From Pseudomonas helleri (GTDB lineage: Bacteria; Pseudomonadota; Gammaproteobacteria; Pseudomonadales; Pseudomonadaceae), in the NCBI RefSeq assembly GCF_001043025.1, contig NZ_JYLD01000008.1:62001-126000 (forward strand): 64,000 bases of DNA. Direction: 5' to 3'. The notes beneath the pieces were generated by a model. That model was not told the origin of the DNA. It saw nothing but the letters and a program-made list of their open reading frames with translations, and did no database searches. The position numbers were made by a program, and so were the translations under genes. The stretch's first letter is position 1. Each line of letters starts with the position of its first letter. Below are positions 17,262 through 26,106 of this stretch, one piece after another.

Positions 17262-19943
17262 TCAGAAGTGGTAAGTCGCACGGGCGAAGAAGGTACGGCC
17301 CAGTGGGTCGGTGTAGCGTGGATCGTAACCGCTCTGGAAGTTATAGGCCTGGTTGGTGAACGGCGGGTCGCGGTCAAACAGGTTTTTCACGCCCACGTCC
17401 AGATCGACGGTTTTGTCGAAGGTGTAACCGGCCGAAATATCCCACAAGGTGTACGACGCCACGCGGCTGTGGGTGCTTGGGTCGAAGTCGTTGTAGGCGC
17501 TGGTGAAGCGGTTGACCAGCGAGCCACGGTAAGGCCCCAGGTTCCAGGTGCCGCTCAACACGTGTTTCCAGCGCGCGACTACGCCGACACCCTGGAAATC
17601 ACCCACGTTGTCGGTGTAGTTGCCGCCAATGGTGGTCTGGTAGTCGTAGCGAGTGACGTAGGTCCCTTGCAGGCCCAGGCCAAATTGACCGTAAGGCGTG
17701 TTGGGGAATTTGTAGTCGGCGCTGACATCGACACCACTGGTTTTAACCGCACCCAGGTTGGCGTTGCCGGTTTGTACGTAGTTGATCGAGCCATCGGGGT
17801 TACGGATGTAACGGTCGGCATAGGCGTTTGGATCGTCAAATACTGTTGATTCCGGGAACTCGGCAATCTGGTTGGCGATGTGAATCCACCAGAAATCCAG
17901 GCCCACCGACAGGTCACGAACCGGTTGATAGACAAAGCCCAGGGTCAGGTTGCGCGCGGTTTCTGGCGACAGGTTGGTGTTGCCGCCAGTGCGACGGTGG
18001 AACTGCTGGCCGCAATCGCGGCCCGCATCGCCGCCCGGTTGCACGGTACCGTTGGTGCACAGTTTAGGGTCGTTGTAGAAGCCCTGGGTGTAGGTCAGGT
18101 ATTCGGGGTTGTACAGCTCATACAGCGAGGGCGCGCGGAAACCTTCGCTGTACGCACCGCGTACCACCAGTTCCTTGAGGGGCTGGTAACGGAACGAGTA
18201 TTTCGGGTTGGTGGTGCTGCCAAAATCGCTGTATTTGTCGTGACGCACGGCGGCCGACAGTTCCAGGGTGTCCAGCACCGGTACGTTCAGTTCGGTATAC
18301 ACCGCCTTCACGTTGCGGTCTGCCGAGACGCGGGCGTTAGGGTCGACGCCGAGGCTGGCCAGATCGTCTGCGAACGCTGCATAGCTCTGCTGGTAAGCCT
18401 CGTGGCGGTATTCGCCACCGATGGCCAGCCCGGCCGGGCCTGCACCAAACCAGTCGCCGACTTCGCGGCTGGCACGGCCATCGATACCCGACACGCGCCC
18501 TACCGAAGAGATGTACTGACCACGGTACTGGCTGGCGTCGATCAGGCGCTGGCCGGCTGCGCTTTGCGGGCCGAACGGGTTGATGATGCCATTGGCGATC
18601 CCGTCGAGCATGGCTGAGTCGCTGACAAAGCCGCCGGTGAGGCTTTCGGTGACCTGGTTCTGGTTGTACGACGCGCCGAGGTTGTAGTCCCAGCCCTTGG
18701 CCACGCCGTCAAAGCTCAGCACCACGCGCTGGCTGGTGTTCTGGTCTTTGGTTGAGCGCCCGCCCGCAGCGGTTTCGCGCCAGTTAAGGCCCACCGGTTG
18801 GCTGGGGTCAAAAGACGCGCTGGTGGAGCCGGGGGTGATGCCATTGCCCGGGAAGTATGGCGACGTCGGGTCCAGGGTGACGCCGACCAGGTTCGCCGGG
18901 GCAATGTTCACCGAGTTGTTGTTGCGCGCCCAGAAGTACTCCAGGTTGACGTTGTCGTCATCGGTGATCTTGCCGGTGGCGCGGCCGAAGAAGGAGGTCT
19001 TTTCGGTTTCAGGCAACAGGTCCAGGTAAGTGCGCGTGTTGTAGCGGCACACACCCTGGCGCGCGACCAGGTTGGGACCGTCGCAGTTGCTGGCGGACAG
19101 CGGGTTGGTGGTCACGCCATTCTGGCTGTAGTTGGCCGGGTAGGAGACGCCCGAGGTCTGGTCCAGGCCGCGGCCGGGGACGTAACTTTTCGAGAACGAA
19201 CGATCTGTGGCTTTCAAGCTGTCCTGCTTGTTGTAGCCGATCACGCCGAACACGTTGAAGCGGTCTTGCTCCAGGTCGCCGTAACCCCAACTGGCGTTCA
19301 GGTCGTGGCTGTTACCACCACCGCTGTGGCCGGGGGCTTCGCCGCCGAGGGTGAGGGTGCCGTCAGTCAGGGACTTTTTGGTGATGAAGTTGATCACCCC
19401 GCCGATGGCGTCGGTGCCATACAGCGCCGAGGCGCCGTCGCGCAGGATCTCTACGCGGTCAATGGCCGCGAAGGGAATGGTGTTGATGTCGACCGCCGAG
19501 CCATCGATGGCGTTGTTGCCCAGGCGGCGGCCGTTGAGCAGCACCAGGGTTTTGTTGGAGCCGATGCCGCGCATGTCGGCAAAGCTGGCACCGCCCGATG
19601 AGGAACCCACGGAACTGGCCGCGTTGATCGTCGACTGGTTGCCGGTGACCCGTTGCAGGATTTGCGCCGTGGTGGTGACCCCTTCATTGCGCAGTTGTTC
19701 GATGTTGAGAATGGTAATGGGCACTGCCGTTTCGGCATCTACCCGGCGAATGGCCGACCCGGTGACCTCGACGCGTTGCAGTTGTGTGGTGGGTGCAGCT
19801 GAATCATCTGTCGCAGGTGTTTCTGCCGCCTGAAGCTGGCCAGCGCTCATCCCCAGAGCGACCAGATACAACGGCACCCAACGATGCCGTTGCAGGCTTG
19901 CAACCAATGGCTTTACGTTAAAACCAGAACGCTTACTCTGCAT
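17262..19943 (-). CDS. TonB-dependent outer-membrane receptor, copy 2 (probable peptide receptor)
   Basis: This 893-residue TonB-dependent transporter has the same signal peptide core, TonB-box-like QLQRVEVTGSAIRR, plug domain (ADMRGIGSNKTLVLLNGRRLG) and terminal RATYHF as receptor 1. Differences cluster in a shorter Ala/Ser linker after the signal peptide and in barrel loops, where ligand contact is expected. That suggests divergence of specificity after duplication. The start MQSKRSGF was chosen by homology to copy 1 and by its signal peptide. The duplicated leader and a GntR-type operator lie upstream, and yejABEF lies downstream. Confidence 0.93.
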   Translation of the reverse strand: MQSKRSGFNVKPLVASLQRHRWVPLYLVALGMSAGQLQAAETPATDDSAAPTTQLQRVEVTGSAIRRVDAETAVPITILNIEQLRNEGVTTTAQILQRVTGNQSTINAASSVGSSSGGASFADMRGIGSNKTLVLLNGRRLGNNAIDGSAVDINTIPFAAIDRVEILRDGASALYGTDAIGGVINFITKKSLTDGTLTLGGEAPGHSGGGNSHDLNASWGYGDLEQDRFNVFGVIGYNKQDSLKATDRSFSKSYVPGRGLDQTSGVSYPANYSQNGVTTNPLSASNCDGPNLVARQGVCRYNTRTYLDLLPETEKTSFFGRATGKITDDDNVNLEYFWARNNNSVNIAPANLVGVTLDPTSPYFPGNGITPGSTSASFDPSQPVGLNWRETAAGGRSTKDQNTSQRVVLSFDGVAKGWDYNLGASYNQNQVTESLTGGFVSDSAMLDGIANGIINPFGPQSAAGQRLIDASQYRGQYISSVGRVSGIDGRASREVGDWFGAGPAGLAIGGEYRHEAYQQSYAAFADDLASLGVDPNARVSADRNVKAVYTELNVPVLDTLELSAAVRHDKYSDFGSTTNPKYSFRYQPLKELVVRGAYSEGFRAPSLYELYNPEYLTYTQGFYNDPKLCTNGTVQPGGDAGRDCGQQFHRRTGGNTNLSPETARNLTLGFVYQPVRDLSVGLDFWWIHIANQIAEFPESTVFDDPNAYADRYIRNPDGSINYVQTGNANLGAVKTSGVDVSADYKFPNTPYGQFGLGLQGTYVTRYDYQTTIGGNYTDNVGDFQGVGVVARWKHVLSGTWNLGPYRGSLVNRFTSAYNDFDPSTHSRVASYTLWDISAGYTFDKTVDLDVGVKNLFDRDPPFTNQAYNFQSGYDPRYTDPLGRTFFARATYHF

Positions 19944-20106
19944 GGTTCCATCCGACTTTTTTAGATGTTTATTGGAATGGCCTTGTGGGCCCTCATGACT
20001 CCGGTTGGGTTGTGTCGACCCTGGCAAATCACTTTTTTCAAGCAAGCCGCTCCCCCAGCGCGGACAAACAGCGTCCGCACGCGGCCTTGGTAGTGCATGG
20101 TTACAA
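19944..20106 (-). repeat. Receptor leader region, copy 2 of a duplicated 5' region
   Basis: It is nearly identical to 3673-3835 and includes the MRAHKAIPI uORF. Further upstream (20140-20423) the sequence turns AT-rich and no longer matches copy 1. The promoters therefore appear to differ while the leaders are shared. Confidence 0.8.
19961..19996 (-). CDS. Candidate leader uORF MRAHKAIPINI upstream of receptor 2
   Basis: This 11-codon frame is the counterpart of 3690-3725. It ends in TAA 17 nt before the receptor ATG. Frame length and stop position are kept although the last codons and the stop triplet differ from copy 1. Confidence 0.3.
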   Translation of the reverse strand: MRAHKAIPINI

Positions 20107-20423
20107 CGGGATCTATTAACTAAGGCATGACAGCTCAATGTTAAGTTTTGTTAACTTTGATAAAGCAACCGGTGTGCCAATACGTTTAATTGATGTGAGT
20201 CATGTGAACTTTTTTATATTTTTTATATAAATAAGCAGTGCGGGGTATGCAGAGGGTTTTGAGCGGGGTTTTAAACAGGAACGGGTAGCGTGTACATTGT
20301 CTGACAATCAGGCAGGTCGTGGCTTTGCTGTTAAAAATGGAACACCTTTGAAACACCTGTTTGACAGCTATGAGTACAGTGTAGTTATCGGGTTATAGCG
20401 TTAGTGTTAAAGGTTCTATGGGG
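20107..20423. other. AT-rich promoter region of receptor 2, no gene seen
   Basis: This segment is markedly AT-rich around 20210-20240 (TTTTATATTTTTTATATAAAT) and contains the GntR-type operator. No ORF with a ribosome site was found. It is the likely regulatory region for receptor 2. Confidence 0.5.
20296..20308. promoter_or_regulatory. GntR/FadR-type operator ATTGTCTGACAAT (receptor 2 side)
   Basis: This perfect 13-bp palindrome has the same 11-bp core as 6314-6324 upstream of tonB and fits TNGTNNNACNA. It lies about 350 nt from the receptor start, in the AT-rich promoter region. Confidence 0.5.
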
Positions 20424-20491
20424 GTAGGAGCGAGTTTGCCTCGCGATCTTTTGAATGTTTAAAAGATCGCGAGGCAAGCTCGCTCCTACAG
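20424..20491. repeat. REPIN C
   Basis: TAGGAGCGAGTTTGCCTCGCGATCTTT faces AAAAGATCGCGAGGCAAGCTCG, ending CTCCTACAG. It matches REPINs A and B. It lies 6 nt past the stop of ABC exporter copy 2. Confidence 0.88.
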
Positions 20492-20497
20492 AGGGGG

Positions 20498-22309
20498 TTA
20501 AAGTTCGGTAATGGTTTCGGGTTGATCACTATCGCTTAATAAACCATCCGACTGGTGTTGCCATAAGCGGTAATACAGACCTTGTTGTTCCAGCAGTTGT
20601 GCATGGTTGCCATCTTCAACAATCGAACCGTTATCCAGTACGACAATACGGTCCAGATGGGCGAGGGTGGACAGGCGATGGGCAACGACCAACACGGTCT
20701 TGTCGGCCATGATGTCGTCAAGGCTGTTCTGGATCAGGCTTTCGGTCTCGGAATCGAGGCTGGCGGTGGCTTCGTCCAGCACCAGGATCGGCGCGTTCTT
20801 GAGCAACGCCCGGGCAATGGCTATGCGCTGGCGTTGCCCTCCCGACAGTTTGACCCCGCGTTCGCCAATCAAGGCGTCGTAGCCTTCGGGCATTTGCAGA
20901 ATAAACTCGTGGGCATGGGCCCGTTGCGCGGCCTGGGCGATTTGCTCATCGCTGGCCTGCACGTCGCCATAACCAATGTTTTCGCGCAGTGAACGGTGGA
21001 ACAGCCCCGGCTCTTGCGGGATCAGGGCGATGTGCGTGTGCAGCGATTGCTGGGTCATCCCCAGCACATTCAGGCCATCGACTTCGATGGTGCCGCCCTG
21101 CGGATCATAGGAGCGTAACAACAGGTTGAGCAGGGTGGATTTGCCCGAGCCCGACAGGCCGACAATCCCGACCCGTTGCCCGGCCGGGATGTCCAGATTG
21201 AAGTGGCGGAAAATCGGTTTGCCGGGGTTGTAGCTGAAATCCACATTGCGAAAGTGGATCGAGCCTTTATCGATCAGCGCCGGTTGGGCGTCTTGGCGAT
21301 CCGGCATTTCGTGGGGTTGCAGCAGGGTGTTGATGCTGTTTTCGATGTTGCCGACAAATTCGAAAAAGTGCATGAACTGCATGCTCAAGAAGCTGCACTG
21401 CGCCACGATCATCAGGCCCAGCGTGGCCACCATCACCAGTTGCCCTACATCAATCTTGCCCAGGTGCCACAGGTACAGCGCCAGTGCCACCAGGCCCACG
21501 CGCAGCACAATGGACAGGCTGTCTTGCAGCAGGCGGATTTTTTCCTGGTAGAAGAATGAGCGTTGCGCAGCCTTTTTTTCGGTGGACTGGTAGCGGCTCA
21601 AATAGCCCAGTTCGAAGTCCTGGCGGGCGAACAGGCGGATGCTGCTGAGGTTGCTCACCGCATCGACGATTTTGCCGGTGGTGACGCTGCGGGTCTTGGC
21701 GTGATCATTGGCCAGCACTTGGGCTTTGCGTGACAGCACGTATGCGAGCAATGAGTAACTCACAACCCACACCAGCAAGCCCAGACCGAGCCAGGGCGAG
21801 GCGAGGGTGAGCAGCACCAGGCTGGTGGTCAGCACCACCAGAATCGGCAGCATCTCGACGATCAACACCCACGTGGCATCCAGCAGGCCAATGCTGCCTT
21901 CGCTGATGCGCTGGGCCAGGCTGCCGGCAAAGTGTTCGCCGAAATAACGCGGTGAGTGCTGTTGCAGGTAGGCAAACAGGTCGCGGGTGATCTGCACCTT
22001 CTGTTGCGGGCGCACCATGATCATGCAGAAGGTCGCGCCGCGGGCAAACACCATCTGCGCCACGGCCAGGCCGAACAGCAGGCCGAGTGCCGGGAGGCTG
22101 GCCTGGAACAAATCGGTGTGGTCCCACAGCCCTTCACTGACGGCGCCGGTGATGCGGCCGATGGCATACGGCATGAGGGTGGCGGTCATTGCCGCGCCGA
22201 CCTGAAGCAAGGCAATGGCCCAGTACCAACCGGGGTTCTGGCGGATGTAATGCCAGACGAAAGCCGCCGGCCGTTTAGGTGGAACAGTGATAGCACCAAA
22301 CTCAGACAT
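20498..22309 (-). CDS. ABC exporter half-transporter (membrane-ATPase fusion), copy 2
   Basis: This 603-residue paralogue of exporter copy 1 is collinear with it, starting with MSEFGAITVPPKRP. It has a six-helix membrane domain, then Walker A GLSGSGKST, signature LSGGQRQR, Walker B ILVLDEATAS and the switch histidine AHRLST. It should act as a homodimer, or conceivably as a heterodimer with copy 1. It is the first gene (by transcription) of the locus and is separated from receptor 2 by REPIN C. The substrate is unknown. Its placement on both sides of a peptide importer suggests export of the same class of molecule or of breakdown products. Confidence 0.92.
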   Translation of the reverse strand: MSEFGAITVPPKRPAAFVWHYIRQNPGWYWAIALLQVGAAMTATLMPYAIGRITGAVSEGLWDHTDLFQASLPALGLLFGLAVAQMVFARGATFCMIMVRPQQKVQITRDLFAYLQQHSPRYFGEHFAGSLAQRISEGSIGLLDATWVLIVEMLPILVVLTTSLVLLTLASPWLGLGLLVWVVSYSLLAYVLSRKAQVLANDHAKTRSVTTGKIVDAVSNLSSIRLFARQDFELGYLSRYQSTEKKAAQRSFFYQEKIRLLQDSLSIVLRVGLVALALYLWHLGKIDVGQLVMVATLGLMIVAQCSFLSMQFMHFFEFVGNIENSINTLLQPHEMPDRQDAQPALIDKGSIHFRNVDFSYNPGKPIFRHFNLDIPAGQRVGIVGLSGSGKSTLLNLLLRSYDPQGGTIEVDGLNVLGMTQQSLHTHIALIPQEPGLFHRSLRENIGYGDVQASDEQIAQAAQRAHAHEFILQMPEGYDALIGERGVKLSGGQRQRIAIARALLKNAPILVLDEATASLDSETESLIQNSLDDIMADKTVLVVAHRLSTLAHLDRIVVLDNGSIVEDGNHAQLLEQQGLYYRLWQHQSDGLLSDSDQPETITEL

Positions 22310-22387
22310 GACTTCCCTTTACGTAGTCGCAGAAATGCAAGCGCGCAAACGCAAGAAAGAAATGTGCCAAGTTGTTACGTTGCTAAC

Positions 22388-22434
22388 AAAAACCACCCGT
22401 AGTCGCTGCCGAAGGCTGCGAAAGGAGTGGTTTT
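22388..22434 (-). terminator. Terminator of the two-component operon, built on an extragenic repeat
   Basis: Arms AAAACCAC and GTGGTTTT enclose a GTCGCTGCCGAAGGCTGCG repeat unit. On the minus strand the stem ends in GTGGTTTTT and lies 11 nt past the kinase stop codon. Confidence 0.6.
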
Positions 22435-22445
22435 ATGAGTGTTGT

Positions 22446-23834
22446 TCAACCGACGTTGATCAGGCTTTGCCGGCAGTGCAGGGTCAGTCTGGCGCCACCG
22501 CCTTTGCGGCTGCCGACCTCAAGGTTAAAGCCGTGCAAATTGACAATGGCCGCCACGATGGACAAGCCCAGGCCAAAGCCACTGTGTTTGTCGTCACAGC
22601 GGTAGAAACGCTGGAACACTGCCTCACGCTCGGCCTCGGGAATACCGGGGCCGGTGTCGAGCACTTCAATCAGCGTGCTGCCGTCTTCGTTGGCGGCACG
22701 CAAGATCACTTCGCCGCCCGGCGGGGTGAATTTGATCGAGTTGCTCAACAGATTCGCCAGTGCCTCAAACAGCAAGGCGCGGTCGCCGGTCATGCCGGGA
22801 AGCGCGGGCGGGGTGTCCAGAGTCAACGTGACCTGGCCTTCTTCCGCCAGTGGCAGGTAAAAATCGTACAGCTCCTGCAGCAAGGCCAGCGGGTCCAGTG
22901 GCAGGAAACCCGAGCGCCGTTGGTGGTCTTCCAGTTCAGAAATCCGCAACAGCCCACGAAAACGCGCCATCAGGGTGTCGGTTTCACCAATTACTTCGTC
23001 CAGTTGCAGCGCCTCGGGCGAGCCTTCTGCCGCTTGCTGCTGGATCCGGTACAACTGCGCGCGCAGGCGGGTGAGCGGGGTGCGCAGGTCGTGGGCGATG
23101 TTGTCGCACACGCCTTTGACTTCGTGCATCAGCCGCTCAATGCGGTCGAGCATCGCGTTGACGATGGCGGCCAGCATGTCCAGCTCGTCACGCCGGTTGG
23201 ACAGCGGCAAGCGGTAGGTCAGGTCGCCGGAGACAATCGCCTCGGCACTGGCCTGAATGGCCCGAATGCGCTGCAACGGTCGCCGACGCAGCAGGTGCCA
23301 GCCCGCAATGCCGGGGATGATGGTCAGCGACAGGCCCCAGAACAGCGCGTGCAAGATGATCCGCGTCACCGCGAACAACGAGCCGTTATCGCGCACCAGA
23401 ACCAGCAGGCGGCCATCTTGGGTTTGGGTGGCTACCGCGTCGCAACTGTCGCGCGGCAGGTCAGGGTCGTCAGAGTTGATGCAGTTGGCCAGTTCGTGGA
23501 TCTGGCCATCGAGGGGCAGGTCCGGCGGAATGGCCAGGATCGGCCCGCTGATGGGCCGGTGTTGCGCATCGAACAGCCCATAAGCATCTACTGTTCGAAG
23601 ATCGAACGTCATGCTGGTGGCGAGCGCGTCATCCAGTTGCTCGCCTTTAAAGCGGGCAAACAGATGTTGACGCTGCATCAGCGAATGCTTGGCCAGGTTG
23701 CCCAGGTAGTCCGAGACCTCGTAATACAGCACCCCCATGAGGATGCAGCTCCAGGCCACGAACAAAAAACTGTACAGCGCCAGCAGTCGGCTGCTGGAGG
23801 AGCGCCAGCCCTTAGAGGGGTTCGGCAATGACAT
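22446..23834 (-). CDS. Two-component sensor histidine kinase
   Basis: This 462-residue membrane kinase has a first helix at about residues 17-40 and a periplasmic domain of about 120 residues containing two or three cysteines (NCIN, RDSCDAV). A second helix lies near 165-185, followed by a HAMP linker. The dimerisation/phospho-acceptor helix has NIAHDLRTPLTRLR, and an HATPase domain follows (LSNSIKFTPPGGEV, DTGPGIPE, GFGLGLSIV). It phosphorylates the OmpR-type regulator encoded just upstream, overlapping that gene by 23 nt. The signal is unknown. Confidence 0.93.
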   Translation of the reverse strand: MSLPNPSKGWRSSSSRLLALYSFLFVAWSCILMGVLYYEVSDYLGNLAKHSLMQRQHLFARFKGEQLDDALATSMTFDLRTVDAYGLFDAQHRPISGPILAIPPDLPLDGQIHELANCINSDDPDLPRDSCDAVATQTQDGRLLVLVRDNGSLFAVTRIILHALFWGLSLTIIPGIAGWHLLRRRPLQRIRAIQASAEAIVSGDLTYRLPLSNRRDELDMLAAIVNAMLDRIERLMHEVKGVCDNIAHDLRTPLTRLRAQLYRIQQQAAEGSPEALQLDEVIGETDTLMARFRGLLRISELEDHQRRSGFLPLDPLALLQELYDFYLPLAEEGQVTLTLDTPPALPGMTGDRALLFEALANLLSNSIKFTPPGGEVILRAANEDGSTLIEVLDTGPGIPEAEREAVFQRFYRCDDKHSGFGLGLSIVAAIVNLHGFNLEVGSRKGGGARLTLHCRQSLINVG

Positions 23835-24495
23835 AACCCGAGCCTCGAACGGTACGAATCAGGGGCACCAGGCCCGGCGGGTCGATTTTTTTGCGCAGGC
23901 GACCAATGTGCACGTCGATGAGGTTGGTGCCAGGGTCAAAGTGATAGCCCCAGACTTCTTCGAAAATCATCATGCGCGAGAGAATTTGCCCGGTATTGCG
24001 CATCAAAAATTCCAGCAGTTTGTACTCGGTGGGCAGCAGGCTCAGTTGCTGCTCGGCGCGGCTGGCTTCACGGGTGATCAGGTTGAGCTCAAGGTCAGCG
24101 ACCCGCAACGACGTTTCGTGCTTGTCGACCGGGCTTTTGCGGCGCAGCAAGACTTCAACCCGGGCGGCCATTTCGTCGCTGGCAAAGGGTTTGGTCAGGT
24201 AGTCATCGCCACCGGCGCGCAAGCCGCGTACCCGCTCGTCCACATCGGAGAGGGCACTGATCATCAGAATCGGCGTGCTGACCCCAATGGTGCGCAACGT
24301 GGTTACAATCGCCAGGCCGTCCAGCTCGGGAAGCATGCGGTCCAGGGTAATCAGGTCATAATCGCCACTCACGGCGCGAACCAGGCCCTCACGGCCATTG
24401 GCGACCCAGTCAACTTCCAGCCCGTGGCTACTCAATTCAGCCACGATCTCTTTCGCCGTTACGGCATCATCTTCGATGGTCAAAATGCGGGTCAT
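23812..24495 (-). CDS. OmpR-family response regulator
   Basis: This 227-residue regulator has a receiver domain with acidic pair E8-D9-D10, phospho-acceptor D52 (LITLDRMLP) and lysine in DDYLTKPF. A winged-helix DNA-binding domain follows (RMMIFEEVWGYHFDPGTNLIDVHIGRLRKKI, ending RGSGYVIAEPL). The start MTRILTIED was chosen for AGGTG 7 nt upstream. It forms an operon with the overlapping kinase gene. It resembles envelope- or metal-responsive regulators but I cannot assign a named system. Confidence 0.93.
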   Translation of the reverse strand: MTRILTIEDDAVTAKEIVAELSSHGLEVDWVANGREGLVRAVSGDYDLITLDRMLPELDGLAIVTTLRTIGVSTPILMISALSDVDERVRGLRAGGDDYLTKPFASDEMAARVEVLLRRKSPVDKHETSLRVADLELNLITREASRAEQQLSLLPTEYKLLEFLMRNTGQILSRMMIFEEVWGYHFDPGTNLIDVHIGRLRKKIDPPGLVPLIRTVRGSGYVIAEPL

Positions 24496-24680
24496 ACCGT
24501 CACCTGATTGGCCTTTGTCAGCAGTGAGCACATTTTGCCCACAAAAAGCTGAAACGTTTCTTAATTATTCTTCATGTTCAGCCCGGCGTCAGGATAGGGT
24601 AGCCGAGATCGTGTTTGATGCCCGTACACTGTCGCGTTGAGGTATAACCCGTCAGCGCTTTTGACTTAGGACCCTGTGTT

Positions 24681-26036
24681 ATGCAAAACCCCACGCAACG
24701 GCCGCTGTGGCAGATCTATCTGATCTTTCTGGCGCCGATGGTGCTGTCCAATTTTCTGCAGAGTTTTTCCGGCACCCTCAACGGGATTTACGTGGGTCAA
24801 TTGCTCGGTACCAAGGCGCTGGCAGCGGTCTCGGGTATGTTTCCGATTGTGTTTTTCTTTATTGCGCTGGTTATCGGCCTGGGCGCCGGTGCCTCGGTGC
24901 TGATCGGTCAGGCCTGGGGTGCGCGTGAGACCTCTATGGTCAAACAGATCACCGGTGCCACGCTGACCTTGGGCGCGTTGGTCGGGTTGCTGGCGGCTGT
25001 GCTCGGCAGCCTCTTTGCGCGCCCGGCGATGCAGGCGCTGGGCACGCCGGTTGACGTGCTCGACGAGGCCGTTGGCTATGCGCGGGTGATGATGCTGATC
25101 ATGCCGTTGTTGCTGGTATTTATCCTCTTCACCCAGTTGCTGCGCGGGGTCAGTGACACCGTGTCGCCGTTGCTGGCGCTGATGGTTTCTACGGCCGTGG
25201 GCTTGCTGCTGACCCCGGCGCTGATCCTTGGCTGGGCCGGTTTGCCGCAGATGGGCATCCAGAGCGCGGCGGTGGCGGGGCTGTTTGGTAACGTGCTGGC
25301 GATGGTGTTTTTGGTGTTGCGTTTACGTCATAAAAACCACGTGATGGCGCCGGATCGCGAGTTGTGGCTGGCGTTGCGCCTGAACCGCGAAATCCTCGCC
25401 AAAGTGCTGCGCATCGGCTTGCCGACGGGCCTGCAAATGGTGGTGCTGTCGCTGTCGGAGCTGGTGATCCTGGCGCTGGTCAACAGCCATGGCTCGCAAG
25501 CCACAGCGGCGTATGGGGCGGTGACACAAATCGTCAACTACGTGCAGTTCCCGGCCCTGTCGATTGCCATTACCGCGTCCATTCTTGGCGCACAAGCGAT
25601 CGGTGCCGGGCGCATCGAGCGTATCGGGCCGATTTTGCGCACCGGTTTGCTGATCAACCTGTGCCTGACCGGCACCTTGATCCTGCTGGGGTATGTGTTG
25701 TCCGACTGGTTGCTGGGGTTGTTCATCACCGACGCGCAAGCGCACATGCGTGCCGGGCACCTGCTGCACATCATGCTCTGGAGCATTCTGGTGTTCGGCT
25801 TTCAGTCGGCCATTGGCGGCATCATGCGTGCCAGCGGTGTGGTGCTGGTGCCGATGAGCATCACCGTGTTTTGCGTGCTGTGCATTGAACTGCCGGTGGC
25901 GTATGCGCTCAACGCACACTTCGGGCTGGAGGGCGTGTGGATGGCCTTTCCGGTGACGTACATCGCGATGCTGATCATGCAGACCGCTTATTACCGACTG
26001 GTTTGGCGGCATAAACCGATTCAGCGGTTGGTCTAG
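24681..26036 (+). CDS. MATE family efflux transporter
   Basis: This 451-residue protein has twelve predicted membrane segments in two six-helix halves, typical of MATE drug/sodium (or proton) antiporters. The first half contains FLQSFSGTLNGIYVGQLLG and GLGAGASVLIGQAWGAR. The second half repeats the pattern (GLPTGLQMVVLSLSELVILALVN). It should export cationic drugs or metabolites. AGGA lies about 8 nt before the ATG. It is transcribed divergently from the two-component system, which might regulate it, although nothing in the sequence proves that. Confidence 0.92.
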   Translation: MQNPTQRPLWQIYLIFLAPMVLSNFLQSFSGTLNGIYVGQLLGTKALAAVSGMFPIVFFFIALVIGLGAGASVLIGQAWGARETSMVKQITGATLTLGALVGLLAAVLGSLFARPAMQALGTPVDVLDEAVGYARVMMLIMPLLLVFILFTQLLRGVSDTVSPLLALMVSTAVGLLLTPALILGWAGLPQMGIQSAAVAGLFGNVLAMVFLVLRLRHKNHVMAPDRELWLALRLNREILAKVLRIGLPTGLQMVVLSLSELVILALVNSHGSQATAAYGAVTQIVNYVQFPALSIAITASILGAQAIGAGRIERIGPILRTGLLINLCLTGTLILLGYVLSDWLLGLFITDAQAHMRAGHLLHIMLWSILVFGFQSAIGGIMRASGVVLVPMSITVFCVLCIELPVAYALNAHFGLEGVWMAFPVTYIAMLIMQTAYYRLVWRHKPIQRLV

Positions 26037-26106
26037 GGCTGGCTTTTTGACTGGCGCTGCTTAAGATGGCCGACACTTGACTGTCATCGGCCTGGGATCG
26101 GCGCCA

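Noticed and set aside
22287..23831. 514-codon plus-strand frame opposite the histidine kinase
   Set aside because: It is antisense to an intact kinase with all motifs in order. The predicted protein is rich in Gln/Arg/Val with no recognisable domain.
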